From contig NZ_FOUX01000005.1 in assembly GCF_900114995.1 (NCBI RefSeq), forward strand, positions 496,001 to 560,000: a stretch of 64,000 bases of DNA, in the 5' to 3' direction. Positions 26,675 to 36,010 of this stretch are shown in pieces. The notes below the pieces were generated by a model. It saw only the letters and a list, made by a program, of their open reading frames with translations, was not told where the DNA came from and did no database searches. The stretch comes from Chitinophaga sp. YR627 (GTDB lineage: Bacteria; Bacteroidota; Bacteroidia; Chitinophagales; Chitinophagaceae). How positions within the stretch are numbered: the first letter of the stretch is position 1; each line of letters opens with the position of its first letter. Made by a program: the position numbers and the translations under genes.

Positions 26675-28930
26675 CTATTGTGCCAGCTGCCTGAGCTTAT
26701 ACACATCATGCGGCACACCATAAGCGTCAAAAACCTCTTTACGGTTAATAAAACCAGGATCTTGTGCCACCGCATCTGCTGCTGCCAGCAAGGCTTTCTT
26801 TCTTATAGGCGTTATGTCCTCCAGCGCATCCTCATTCTTAAACAATACAGCGAATATTGTCCGGAGGTAAGTGAGCTGTTGCTGCCAGTTCAACGTAGGC
26901 AAGGCAGCAATCATCGGTTCTATATTATTTTCCAGGGTCTCCGGACGGGATTTACGCAATACGATCAGGATATATTCCTTTATATCATAAATACCACCGA
27001 TGAAAGGAATCATATTACCATAATCCTCTTCAATAGCTTCATGATTTGTCAATGCCTGCAGCAACTCTGACAACCAGACATCCTGCGCATCCTTTCTTTT
27101 CAGCAATGTCAGTTGCGCCGCCATAACAAAGCGAACAAAAGCATTCGGTTCAGTAGCGAAAGCGGTAGCAAAAGTATCGATCAACTTATCACTTTCCTGT
27201 CTGAGTGCATAAAAATCAGATAATGAATAAACGGCGTATCCTCTTCGCTCACTGATGTGTTCAGTATTTTGCCATTCAGCCATCAGGAATGCCTCTGTTG
27301 CTGTGCTACCGGTATAAGCCAGTATATACTTGGCCATACGGGATGTATCCTGTTCGTCGCTAACTGCCATTTGCAGCAGACGGCTTTCAAGTGGCTTAAT
27401 GGTATGGATCAACTCTTCATACAGATCTTCATCCTCACTGATATAGGTCAGATCAAGAACATCATATAAATGCCTGCACAAACGCATCTGTACCTCCGGT
27501 AAATGGTCATAATGCGGCACCATACGCGCCAGTATAACCGATACCTTATAGGTAGATTCATATACACTTTCCTGATGCTCTATCTCCATCCAGATAATCC
27601 TGTTACTCATCTTTACGATCGCCTCATCTTCGGAGAGTAACCCTTTAATACCAAGCGGTAATTTACTGCCGCCGCCCATAGCTGTACCGATCGTCTCCCA
27701 GTCTATTTTATCCAGTTCAGTCTGCAGATAGGCTGGAACTTCCAGCTCCTGTAACCGCTGACTGGTATTAAACTGGTCATAGTACCGGTTGAATTTTGCG
27801 ACAATAATCTCCCAGTCAGTATTGTTTGTTTTTGTGCTGTAGTCAGCCGATACAGGCATAAATGCATTCCACTTTGTCAGTTTATAGCGTTCATCATCGT
27901 CCTTTGCTACCGTTATCTGCCGCAGTTCCTTCCCTGTCTCATCATACAAGCGCCATATAGCATTATCATTGTCTATAGCTGTAAGGTCAATGAGGGTCTG
28001 ACCTCCTGCTGCATAATACTTTACACTGGCCGGGAAGGTGTCATCTTCTTCACATAAAAACGCTTCACATACCAGTGCTCCATTGTAATACCTCCGCTTA
28101 TGAAATTCCGACAGATCTTCTTTACGTGTCGAATAGAGCTGCTGCCCGGTCTTATCAAAAAAGATCTCTTCTACATCTTTCTTATTTTTCCGGTAAACAG
28201 TACGGCTTTTCACTACCGGCGTATCCACATTTGTATAGTAATAGGTAGTATTCAGGTCCTGCTGCTCGGGTTGATTGTACTCGTTAGAACGATAGAGCTT
28301 CCCATCAGTATACTCATGATTTTCAATGACTGCACCGGCTGTACTATACTGTCTTTTTGTAATATAGTTTCCATCCAGGTCCCATTCAAAATATTCGCCG
28401 ATAAAACCAGCTCTACGGATATCTACAGTACCCATTACCCAATATGCTGCCCCAAATTGATTTCTCACAAAATGGGCACGTGCTGGCACAGTTGCCGGCC
28501 TTTCAGGCAGCGGATCGCCATCAGAACTAACGGGATTACGTTGTCTGTCAAAATATCGTTGCGCCTCGTAAATAGCTTCATCTACATAATCAAACTCTGC
28601 TATCCATACGTTTGCGGCTTTATCTGCGCCACCGGGAGGGAATGGTTCAATCGTAGGGTGATCGCTTTTTATGATACGAACGGTCCCCAGAAATTTTGCC
28701 CCTCCATACCAGTTGCTTTCTTCTGCCAGTGTACCGTCGGCGTGAAAACGCTGTACGTGGTATGGCGGAGCGCCATCGCCATATTCAATTGTTACCCAAA
28801 GATATCCTTGTTGGTGCCATCTTCTCCAGAGGCCTATTCTTTGGTCTTTTTCATTTGTCTCTCCGAGGAGCCATTCTTTGTCCTGTTCATTGTAAACTGC
28901 TCCTTCGGGAATGTGTACGGGTTTTTCCAT
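26675..28930 (-). CDS. Large hypothetical protein, MORN/YwqK-like N-half and HEAT-like C-half (paralogue A)
   Basis: 751 residues, cytoplasmic by appearance (no signal peptide). Residues 1-340 are tandem beta-hairpins with a G-x-L or D-G-x-x motif (RFHADGTLAEESNW, YFEWDLDGNYITKRQY, FFDKTGQQLYSTRK, LYDETGKELRQI), like MORN/YwqK antitoxin-type repeats. Residues about 400-751 are helical in HEAT-like fashion. Clearly homologous over its length to the protein at 38014-40236: both begin with KEW-LGE-NE and share VP-YLQ-ELDKIDW and ATILARM-type segments. Family not named. Relation to YwqK, which is linked with polymorphic toxins in Bacillus, is only by repeat type. Confidence 0.7.
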   Translation of the reverse strand: MEKPVHIPEGAVYNEQDKEWLLGETNEKDQRIGLWRRWHQQGYLWVTIEYGDGAPPYHVQRFHADGTLAEESNWYGGAKFLGTVRIIKSDHPTIEPFPPGGADKAANVWIAEFDYVDEAIYEAQRYFDRQRNPVSSDGDPLPERPATVPARAHFVRNQFGAAYWVMGTVDIRRAGFIGEYFEWDLDGNYITKRQYSTAGAVIENHEYTDGKLYRSNEYNQPEQQDLNTTYYYTNVDTPVVKSRTVYRKNKKDVEEIFFDKTGQQLYSTRKEDLSEFHKRRYYNGALVCEAFLCEEDDTFPASVKYYAAGGQTLIDLTAIDNDNAIWRLYDETGKELRQITVAKDDDERYKLTKWNAFMPVSADYSTKTNNTDWEIIVAKFNRYYDQFNTSQRLQELEVPAYLQTELDKIDWETIGTAMGGGSKLPLGIKGLLSEDEAIVKMSNRIIWMEIEHQESVYESTYKVSVILARMVPHYDHLPEVQMRLCRHLYDVLDLTYISEDEDLYEELIHTIKPLESRLLQMAVSDEQDTSRMAKYILAYTGSTATEAFLMAEWQNTEHISERRGYAVYSLSDFYALRQESDKLIDTFATAFATEPNAFVRFVMAAQLTLLKRKDAQDVWLSELLQALTNHEAIEEDYGNMIPFIGGIYDIKEYILIVLRKSRPETLENNIEPMIAALPTLNWQQQLTYLRTIFAVLFKNEDALEDITPIRKKALLAAADAVAQDPGFINRKEVFDAYGVPHDVYKLRQLAQ

Positions 28931-29098
28931 TGTATTTGAGGTGATGGTTATAACGCCGCCAATATATTAAATTTTCACACTACATTATAATAAAAACAGC
29001 TGTAACAACTAGCTTTTTATAAGGCTTCCCACCTATATCCATAGCTTAACAGAGATTTTCTCAAAAATTCTTCATCTTTGGGAAAATCCAATTTAGAA

Positions 29099-29953
29099 AT
29101 GAATTACTATCGATTGCTTTTGTTGTTACTCCTTGGTAGCATAACCCAGCTCGCATCCGCTCAGAATAAAGTTTTACTTAAGATTTCAATGGATCCCGGC
29201 AAAACCTACAAAACCCATATGAATACCATCATGGATATGGAAATGACGGTTAAAGGCGATTCAGCTATTATAAAACAGTTAAGTGCCAGTGGCATGCAGC
29301 TCCCTATCTTAATGCATATGGACCAGCACTTCGGGACTACAACGAAGACCGGTCAACAGCGGGCAGATAAAAAAACACCATTGACTATGACTTTCGACCA
29401 GATGAGTATGACACAGTCTGTTAGTGGTCAGGAAAGTGCTCAAAACGAAAACCCTTTTGCAAACGCAGTTATTGAAGGTACCACAATAGGAGATGGAAAA
29501 ATTTCCATTGACACCATCAAAGGAGAACTGGATGATGCGCTGAAAATATCAATGCGGCAAATGGTGAACAACCTCCAGCAAAGTATTAAGTTCCCTGCAG
29601 AAGAATTAAAGATCGGCGATTCTTTCGATATGGAAGTGCCGATGAACCTCCCGATTCCACAGGCGGAAATGAAAATGATGCTCGTTACAAAATATATACT
29701 GAAAGAGATCAAAGACCATAAAGCAATATTCGATCTGAAACAGAATATTACTATGGACATGAGTATCACACAGAACGATAGCAAAGGAAACGGGGCTGGT
29801 ACAGGTACTGGAACAATGATATACGATATCAATAAAAAGATAGCAGAACAGTCTGACTCAAACATCCAGTTTCAGTTTGAATTTGGTGTATCCGGTCTGA
29901 CCATGAGTGCAACCTGCAACGGTAAGACAAACGTGAAATGTACCGTTGAATAA
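29099..29953 (+). CDS. Secreted DUF6263-like hypothetical protein
   Basis: 284 residues from the ATG at 29099 (MNYYRLLLLLLLGSITQLAS, signal peptide to SAQ). A TTG 21 bases upstream is in frame but lies inside a -7-like box (CATCTTTG), so it is rejected as start. Methionine-rich beta protein with IKFPAEELKIGDSF and VPMNLPIPQAEMKM, which fit my memory of the DUF6263 family. No catalytic residues known. Monocistronic, followed by a strong terminator. Confidence 0.65.
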   Translation: MNYYRLLLLLLLGSITQLASAQNKVLLKISMDPGKTYKTHMNTIMDMEMTVKGDSAIIKQLSASGMQLPILMHMDQHFGTTTKTGQQRADKKTPLTMTFDQMSMTQSVSGQESAQNENPFANAVIEGTTIGDGKISIDTIKGELDDALKISMRQMVNNLQQSIKFPAEELKIGDSFDMEVPMNLPIPQAEMKMMLVTKYILKEIKDHKAIFDLKQNITMDMSITQNDSKGNGAGTGTGTMIYDINKKIAEQSDSNIQFQFEFGVSGLTMSATCNGKTNVKCTVE

Positions 29954-29991
29954 GCCATTCAGCCTGGATGATTTTATAAATGTATCAAAAC

Positions 29992-30021
29992 AAAAACCTG
30001 CTCTATGAGCAGGTTTTATTT
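29992..30021 (+). terminator. Intrinsic terminator
   Basis: AAAACCTGCTC (29993-30003) / GAGCAGGTTTT (30007-30017), three-base loop, T-rich tail. Confidence 0.85.
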
Positions 30022-30079
30022 TGATGCACATCGCATCTCCCTCCAGAAAAAATCACTGTTCTATAAAAATATTATCTGC

Positions 30080-30871
30080 CTAAACATTTCCGTAGCTGTT
30101 GGACTGTCCGCCGTCAATTGCGATAGTCTGACCATTAACATAACTACAATCATCACTCAGCAGGAATACAACCAACTTTCCTACTTCCTCCGGCAAACCA
30201 AGTCTTTTCGTTGGATTCGCCTGTGCATATTCTGCTTCCGCTTTCTTTGGATCTGCCGGATTTACCTGCTTAAAGGCCTCTGCTACCATTGGTGTTAGAA
30301 TAGCACCAGGAGCAATCGCATTCGTCAGTATCCCGTATCTGCCATATTCCAGAGAAGCATTTTTTGTAATACCAGCCACAGCATGTTTAGTAGCCACATA
30401 AGGTGTCTGATTCATCACACCTCTGATACCACCTACCGAAGCAACATTCACAATCCTCCCATATCCTTGTTGCTGCATCACAGGAATCACATACCGCAGG
30501 CCATAATAAACACCCATCAGGTTAATATCCACGACTTTTTTGAATACTTCCAGGTCATACTCAATCAACGGCGCCTGTCTTCCCTCAATACCCGCATTAT
30601 TATAAAATCCATCGATCGTACCAAACGCTTTCACGGTCTCATCTACATACTTTTTCACAGCTGCTTCATCAGAAACATCTGCCACCAGCGTAATGATTTT
30701 TGTATCCGGGTACTGTTCCTGGATCACTGCCTTCGCTTTTTCCAGCGATTCCCCATTATAATCCACAAGAGATAATTTCGCTCCATTCTTTGCTGCCTCT
30801 AATGCTGCCGCATAACCAAGCCCCATAGCCGCTCCTGTAATAACAATCGCCTTATCTTTTAAACGTCCCAT
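30080..30871 (-). CDS. SDR family NAD-dependent oxidoreductase
   Basis: 263 residues, classical short-chain dehydrogenase. The nucleotide-binding TGAAMGLG (12-19) is followed by Asp37 at the end of strand 2, favouring NAD(H). NNAG is at 91-94 and the catalytic Ser145, Tyr158 and Lys162 (YVATK) are in place. Similar in style to cyclopentanol/levodione reductases, but substrate is not predictable. Follows an AraC-type regulator gene on the same strand by 175 bases. Confidence 0.92.
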   Translation of the reverse strand: MGRLKDKAIVITGAAMGLGYAAALEAAKNGAKLSLVDYNGESLEKAKAVIQEQYPDTKIITLVADVSDEAAVKKYVDETVKAFGTIDGFYNNAGIEGRQAPLIEYDLEVFKKVVDINLMGVYYGLRYVIPVMQQQGYGRIVNVASVGGIRGVMNQTPYVATKHAVAGITKNASLEYGRYGILTNAIAPGAILTPMVAEAFKQVNPADPKKAEAEYAQANPTKRLGLPEEVGKLVVFLLSDDCSYVNGQTIAIDGGQSNSYGNV

Positions 30872-31046
30872 CTATCTATGTTTTTAATGTGTGAAAACCA
30901 AAGCCGTCATACGGCTGATCAGATCAGCTATTACCCGCTCCCGGGGAACCGCTGCCTGTAGCTCTAAGTTCCCGGAAAAACAGTTCTAAATGCAGCACAA
31001 TCTGTACATGCATTAGCACAATCTGAACATGATGGATTTGTTGTGA

Positions 31047-31883
31047 TTATACACGAAAAGACAGGCTTTCCTTCTCCCTGAATTCCTCGGGGGTGATTCC
31101 TGTTTGCTTTTTAAAGAATCGTGCGAAATAAGACTGGTCACCAAAACCAAGTTGATAGGCAATTTCTTTAATAGGTAATCTGCCATGAAACAATTCACGT
31201 TTTGCTTCAATAAGCAAAAGCTGGTATAACAGCTGACTAATGGTCATCCCTGTTCTTTCCCGAAGGATTTCATTGATCCTTTTTGGAGTTAATCCAATCT
31301 GCTGTGCATAAAAACCGGCAGATCTTTCTTCCGTATAATGTTTTTCCAGCAGCTGAAACAATTTTATAATGCGGCTATCTTCTCCTGCTGTAATGGATCG
31401 CTGATGATTAGCAAAACGGTAAAGCTGCCACAAAAAGGCGCTTGTATACTTCAACAACAACGTATGGTCATTCTGCCCCTTATTTTCGAGCACAATCAGA
31501 CTAAACAAATTTGTTAACGCTTCCTTCATTTGACCGGGAATGAGTATCCCATCATTTGCAAAGGGCAAAAATAGTTGCCTGAGAAACGGCTCTTCTATAC
31601 GATGAAAGAACGATGTGGAGAAAACAATCGTCTTTGCCTTTGGCAAGACCTCAGATGGAATGGAATGTACCTGATTTCTTCCTATCAGATAAACCATATT
31701 TTCTCTGATAGGGTAAGATTCAAAATCAATAAAATGAACACCACTATCCTCAGTAAACCAGACAATCGCATAAAAGTCGATCCGGTGACTGGGCCAGTGT
31801 TCCCCAAATGCCGTACTTTGATCGGATGCCAGAAACTGCAATGCCGGTAAAGTATGCAAAGGAATATTACGGGAATTCTTCAT
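31047..31883 (-). CDS. AraC family transcriptional regulator
   Basis: The start at 31883 (MKNSRNIPLHTL) is preferred to the in-frame ATG at 31940. N-terminal cupin-like sensing domain (residues about 10-150) and a C-terminal double helix-turn-helix (IGLTPKRINEILRERTGMTI, then IKEIAYQLGFGDQSYFARFF). Resembles the family that often sits next to small oxidoreductases; here it lies upstream of the SDR gene and may regulate it. Confidence 0.9.
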   Translation of the reverse strand: MKNSRNIPLHTLPALQFLASDQSTAFGEHWPSHRIDFYAIVWFTEDSGVHFIDFESYPIRENMVYLIGRNQVHSIPSEVLPKAKTIVFSTSFFHRIEEPFLRQLFLPFANDGILIPGQMKEALTNLFSLIVLENKGQNDHTLLLKYTSAFLWQLYRFANHQRSITAGEDSRIIKLFQLLEKHYTEERSAGFYAQQIGLTPKRINEILRERTGMTISQLLYQLLLIEAKRELFHGRLPIKEIAYQLGFGDQSYFARFFKKQTGITPEEFREKESLSFRV

Positions 31884-31960
31884 TGATGGCCATGTTCGCC
31901 TCCGAAGGTACATCAAGCCCCTGACAAAAAGAGACGCCACATGAGTAAAATCCCGCTTTA

Positions 31961-32419
31961 TTACAGTATCTCCGTGAGCTTATCCAACATCTTACCCCAG
32001 GCAATCCTGGATTGTTCTACGAAACTCCCCCATTTTCGGGACATCTCATGGGTAAGCGTAAGTTCACACCCGTCAATGATGGGTGCTATTTCTATTATCA
32101 CATCTGAGCTGTCAGCACCCTCCTCTTCCACCTGCCAGGTGAATACCAGGCGCCGCGGATATGCGATCTCCACATATTTGCCGATATGATTGATCAATTG
32201 CCCATCCCGGCGAACAAGATAAGAGAAACTACCTCCCTCCCACGGTTCATTGCTCAGACTGACAATCTCTTCATCACGCAATTGCGGACCAAACATAAAC
32301 TTTCCCACCATTTCCGTACTGAGAAATGCATCAAAAACACGTTCAGGAGATACAGAGAACAAAGCGGTGGCAACGGCCTGTACTGGTAATCTGGTAGTCA
32401 TAACCTTATTTTTTGACAT
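31961..32419 (-). CDS. SRPBCC (AHSA1-type) protein
   Basis: 152 residues with the helix-grip pattern: SPERVFDAFLSTEMVGKFMF, then GGSFSYLVRRDG, YPRRLVFTWQVEEEG and the C-terminal helix FVEQSRIAWGKMLDKLTEIL. The family binds hydrophobic ligands or acts as stress-type co-chaperone relatives. Same strand as the AraC gene, 77 bases ahead of its preferred start, so possibly one unit. Confidence 0.87.
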   Translation of the reverse strand: MSKNKVMTTRLPVQAVATALFSVSPERVFDAFLSTEMVGKFMFGPQLRDEEIVSLSNEPWEGGSFSYLVRRDGQLINHIGKYVEIAYPRRLVFTWQVEEEGADSSDVIIEIAPIIDGCELTLTHEMSRKWGSFVEQSRIAWGKMLDKLTEIL

Positions 32420-32651
32420 AGTGACAATAAGGAGAACGCACTAATTTAAATCTTTGTTTCCGAACGGAGTACATAATTACCTCCAATACACTCGTTGAGT
32501 TCGCTCTGATAGACAGTACATTCTCCGCCTGGCTACTATACAAACAAAAGGCCAGGATAATGTCGATTATAGTTAAAAATTAATAATCCCTGCTATTATT
32601 TAAAAACATCTCTCATATAGCAGAACATACATCAATCACTTAGCATCCGGA

Positions 32652-33107
32652 TCAGAACAAAGGATAATGCTTCGCAGCATAGGCACAAGGCAATCCGATC
32701 GCAATGATCAGTATAGCAATATTAACAAGTGCAAATAAGGCCGAAAATGGCCGCGGTTCGGCTTTCGAAAGCGGAAGTATCACCAGGTTCATGATCACCC
32801 ATACAAAGAGTCCGTAAATGACCGCATTTGTAAGCACCATCGTATCACAGGGAAACAATTTCGGGAAAACAATAAAATACAATGCTGTCCAGCATAAAGC
32901 TATAAGATAATGAAAACAAAGTCCGAGCAACGCCATTTGTGTACCGCCGCTGAATGCCCTGGGGCCTAAAGCAGCACTGGTAATATATCTCAGCAATATA
33001 GCAGGCTTCTGCTTGCTACGGGAAACGAAGAGTAATATCGCTGCAAGGAAATCCAGGCTACCAGCTATCAACCCTGTAATAATAATGACCATCTTTTTTA
33101 AGGTCAA
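32652..33107 (-). CDS. Four-helix inner-membrane protein, unknown function
   Basis: 151 residues with four hydrophobic segments (about 5-28, 60-82, 90-113, 125-145) and a WVIMNLVILPLSKAEPRPF turn common to a family of small uncharacterised membrane proteins. Its ATG overlaps the stop of the upstream AraC gene by four bases (33104-33107), so translation is coupled to that regulator. Confidence 0.7.
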   Translation of the reverse strand: MTLKKMVIIITGLIAGSLDFLAAILLFVSRSKQKPAILLRYITSAALGPRAFSGGTQMALLGLCFHYLIALCWTALYFIVFPKLFPCDTMVLTNAVIYGLFVWVIMNLVILPLSKAEPRPFSALFALVNIAILIIAIGLPCAYAAKHYPLF

Positions 33108-33940
33108 AAGTACTGCCCGTAGGATATTCCTGTTTTGTAAAAATGCGACAATTCAGAAGGAAGAATACCTGCATACTTTTTAAACTCATTGGTGAGATGT
33201 GCGTGATCATAGTAACCAAGCTCGAACGCAATACGCAGAAGACTCTCTCCCGGCACTCTTGTTAACGCATTCTTTTCCGCTTCATGCTGCAAACGCTTCA
33301 ATACCTCCTGAAAGCGAACAATACGCAGAAATTCCTTAGGAGGAATACCCACATTCTTTTTGAAAATACGTTCCAATGTCCTGTTACTTACATGCATCTC
33401 CTCTGCCAATGCATCCACAGACACCTGACCCCCTGAATCATACATTCGCCTGCGTAACAACAGAAAATCATATTTCCCCACATTTTGCAACACCTCAGGA
33501 CCTGACCGGTCACCCAGCCATTGGTTTAATCTTACATCCAGCTGTTCTGCATGCTGCATCAATGTACGCAATCCCTCTTCCGGAAATTCCATGACGGCAT
33601 CAACCACCGGTTGCATGTCCTGGGAGAATAACGTATAAAAACCACCTGGCAAGAAGCGAATACCTGTCAATAAACACGGCGCATCAGTTTTAAGCACTCC
33701 ATAGGCCGTCATTGTTCCACCCAGATATAATCGTCCGGGGTGTAAGGGAATTGCTGTCTGTTCACCCTCCAGCGGATAAAAATAAACAGTGTTTTCTCCC
33801 GCATTACAAATCAGGTCGGCGCAACCATCGGCATAGATCCTCCTGCCGGCAATGCCGGTACCTGGCTCCATCTTTCGCACCCAATAGGCAGCGATATGCT
33901 CACGCCAGCCGATGCCTGGTAAAAATTCGGTAACACTCAT
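33104..33940 (-). CDS. AraC family regulator with DUF6597-like N-terminus
   Basis: 278 residues. The N-terminus (GIGWREHIAAYWVRK, and YADGCADLICNAG, and YLGGTMTAYGVLKT) is the DUF6597-type sensing domain of AraC proteins. The C-terminus has two helix-turn-helix units (VDALAEEMHVSNRTLERIFK, LRIAFELGYYDHAHLTNEFK). Middle gene of a three-gene unit: 16 bases after the hypothetical gene and overlapping the membrane-protein gene. Confidence 0.88.
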   Translation of the reverse strand: MSVTEFLPGIGWREHIAAYWVRKMEPGTGIAGRRIYADGCADLICNAGENTVYFYPLEGEQTAIPLHPGRLYLGGTMTAYGVLKTDAPCLLTGIRFLPGGFYTLFSQDMQPVVDAVMEFPEEGLRTLMQHAEQLDVRLNQWLGDRSGPEVLQNVGKYDFLLLRRRMYDSGGQVSVDALAEEMHVSNRTLERIFKKNVGIPPKEFLRIVRFQEVLKRLQHEAEKNALTRVPGESLLRIAFELGYYDHAHLTNEFKKYAGILPSELSHFYKTGISYGQYF

Positions 33941-33956
33941 TCTGGGAAATTACGGA

Positions 33957-34859
33957 TTATTCAAATTTTAGCTCTCCATTCCTGTATTGAACTGTACAAC
34001 CGTGTTCTTCATCCCAGGTCCTGAAACTGATACTAATAGGACCTTCTTCTTTATCAGGTACATAAATAGAACTCACTTCCACAAAAAAATATAACTGTTC
34101 CGCATCTGTTAACTCAGGAAGCTCATAATCGGGTTTATGCAGCTGATAAAGCTCCCACAAATACGCTTTTAACAAAGCATTCAATCTATGACTTTGCGAT
34201 TCCATTTCATGTACCCTGGAGATCTGCTCTTTTGTGATACGATTATCTATAGATTCTACATCCAGTCTGGCAAGTTTAAAATTAACACACATCAAAGTGG
34301 TATTGATACCCGCTTCAAATGTGTTAAATGCCGCATTGTAAAAGAATTCAAAAGGGAACCTATAATGCATCCAATAACCATTTGTTGCGATGGATGGCGG
34401 CAAATAGTGATCAGACTTCCTGACACCCAGCGATGCGTACAGGTTGAGAAGCGCATCCATTTCTTCGTGTGAAACAGGTACTATATCATTCTCCGTTGTT
34501 CTGGCTATTCTGTTCCGGAAATCTACATCAATCCCTCCAACTACCTGACTATCCTGCGCGAAAATAATAGCCGCATCAAAACAGGGATACTTACCTCCGG
34601 GAAAATACCTGACAGACGCTATGTCAAACACTGACTGAATCTGCTGTACATCAACAGGTGTTGTAATTTCAACAAAAGAGGGGTTAATATCTCCATTATG
34701 ATCCAGTATTGAGTTAATCAACAACTTTTCATCAGACGATCTCACCCATTCAGATCGTTCACCTTTATCAAGGATATATGATTCATGGTATTGATACTTT
34801 CTGTGAAACAGCCGGACCTTGTTGAATTGGATGTGTTGAATGTAGGTAGATGCTTTCAT
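33957..34859 (-). CDS. Hypothetical cytoplasmic protein, about 300 residues
   Basis: Preferred start 34859 (MKASTYIQHIQFNKVRLFHR); an in-frame ATG at 34883 is also possible. Mixed alpha/beta with a central GGIDVDFRNRIARTTENDIV and a helical C-terminal part rich in Glu and aromatic residues. No signal peptide, membrane segment or motif I recognise. First gene of a unit with the AraC regulator and membrane protein. Confidence 0.6.
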   Translation of the reverse strand: MKASTYIQHIQFNKVRLFHRKYQYHESYILDKGERSEWVRSSDEKLLINSILDHNGDINPSFVEITTPVDVQQIQSVFDIASVRYFPGGKYPCFDAAIIFAQDSQVVGGIDVDFRNRIARTTENDIVPVSHEEMDALLNLYASLGVRKSDHYLPPSIATNGYWMHYRFPFEFFYNAAFNTFEAGINTTLMCVNFKLARLDVESIDNRITKEQISRVHEMESQSHRLNALLKAYLWELYQLHKPDYELPELTDAEQLYFFVEVSSIYVPDKEEGPISISFRTWDEEHGCTVQYRNGELKFE

Positions 34860-34949
34860 ATGTCCCTTCGGTAAACTGCACATGCTGTGCCGGTACAGGT
34901 ATTGGATAATTACAAACCGAAGATAACAATACTTTAATAGGTATACCTT

Positions 34950-35309
34950 TTACTTTTGTCCCATGACGCCGAGATGGGTAAACTTAAATCCTTCTGAGCG
35001 TTTCAGACCGTAGCCCAATAGTCTGTCCAGACTACTATGTCCCAATAAAATAAGCCCCGCCATTTCCACATATGGCTGCTGAAGTAACAACCCGATACCC
35101 CAGACAGTAACAGCCACCAACTGATGATGAAAGAGATTATACACAAATGCACCAACTTTATTATTAATGACATATCCGATCATCCCCATATCCGGCGCCA
35201 AAAACAGCAATATCCAGGCCCACCAGGCAAAATGCACAGGCAGCAGATTCAGTAAAACAACTGACAGTATAAAAGGAACGATGGCTTCTGCCTGTAAGAG
35301 ATATTTCAT
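34950..35309 (-). CDS. DUF4260 small membrane protein
   Basis: 119 residues from 35309 (MKYLLQAEAIVPFILSVVLL). Three hydrophobic segments and the family signatures FLAPDMGMIGYVIN, YNLFHHQ and LGHSSLDRLLGYGLK. Function unknown. Lies 83 bases behind a Crp-family gene; this pairing suggests regulation by it. Confidence 0.87.
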   Translation of the reverse strand: MKYLLQAEAIVPFILSVVLLNLLPVHFAWWAWILLFLAPDMGMIGYVINNKVGAFVYNLFHHQLVAVTVWGIGLLLQQPYVEMAGLILLGHSSLDRLLGYGLKRSEGFKFTHLGVMGQK

Positions 35310-35392
35310 AGTGTTGTATGTTTTTGATAACACAAAGATCGAACACCGGTCCCCTTACAAACGTTAACAAAAGATAATAAAAACAGGAGCTG

Positions 35393-35983
35393 CTATTTTT
35401 TTTGTACACGGCTACGGATCCGGCTCAGACTCACCGGCGTGACGCCCAGATAGTTAGCAATATAATGTTGGGGAATCCGCTCGACGATCTTTTGTTTATT
35501 ACCCTCCAACAATTCCAGATAGCGCTCTTCCGGACTCAACATGAGTAGTCCTGCCATACGTTCCTCTAACCCCATAGCAATATACTCTGCGACGAGCCGC
35601 CCAAACCGCTCCCATTTCGGGGATTGATCATAAAGAGATTGCAGGTGTTTATAGGAGAAAGCAAGCAATCTGCAATCTGTCAATGCCTCGATAGTTAACC
35701 TGGATGGTTTAGCTGTTATCGCACTAAAATAAGAACTGATAAAATGATGTTCAAAGTAGAAATAGGTTGTCTTCTCCTCACCGTCACGGGTATAATAATG
35801 CCGCATATTTCCTTCAAGCACGATGCCGAAATCCTGCTCCCGTTGCCCTTCATCAATCCATTTCTCCCCTCTTTCCAGTGAGCGGTAACGGATATCTGGT
35901 GTTAATAGTTCCCATTCTTCATCGGTTATTGGTAAAAACCGCTGTATAGCCGTTCTTAAAACATTAAGGTCTTTTTCTTCCAT
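35393..35983 (-). CDS. Crp/Fnr family transcriptional regulator
   Basis: 196 residues from the ATG at 35983. Cyclic-nucleotide-binding-type beta roll (residues about 30-120, FGIVLEGNMRHYYTRDGEEK) and a C-terminal helix-turn-helix (IPQHYIANYLGVTPVSLSRI). No iron-sulfur cysteine set, so not Fnr-like. Typical of the abundant Bacteroidota Crp proteins that have lost cAMP specificity. Between YcaQ-like and DUF4260 genes on one strand. Confidence 0.9.
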   Translation of the reverse strand: MEEKDLNVLRTAIQRFLPITDEEWELLTPDIRYRSLERGEKWIDEGQREQDFGIVLEGNMRHYYTRDGEEKTTYFYFEHHFISSYFSAITAKPSRLTIEALTDCRLLAFSYKHLQSLYDQSPKWERFGRLVAEYIAMGLEERMAGLLMLSPEERYLELLEGNKQKIVERIPQHYIANYLGVTPVSLSRIRSRVQKK

Positions 35984-36010
35984 GATGTGCAAAAAATTAC
36001 AATTATCCAC

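Noticed and set aside
28100..28939. 279-codon frame on the plus strand opposite paralogue A
   Set aside because: Antisense to a gene that has a homologue elsewhere in the window; composition is that of a reverse-complement shadow.
31884..31940. Upstream ATG of the AraC gene
   Set aside because: Adds a basic segment unlike the family; MKNSRNIP at 31883 is the better start.
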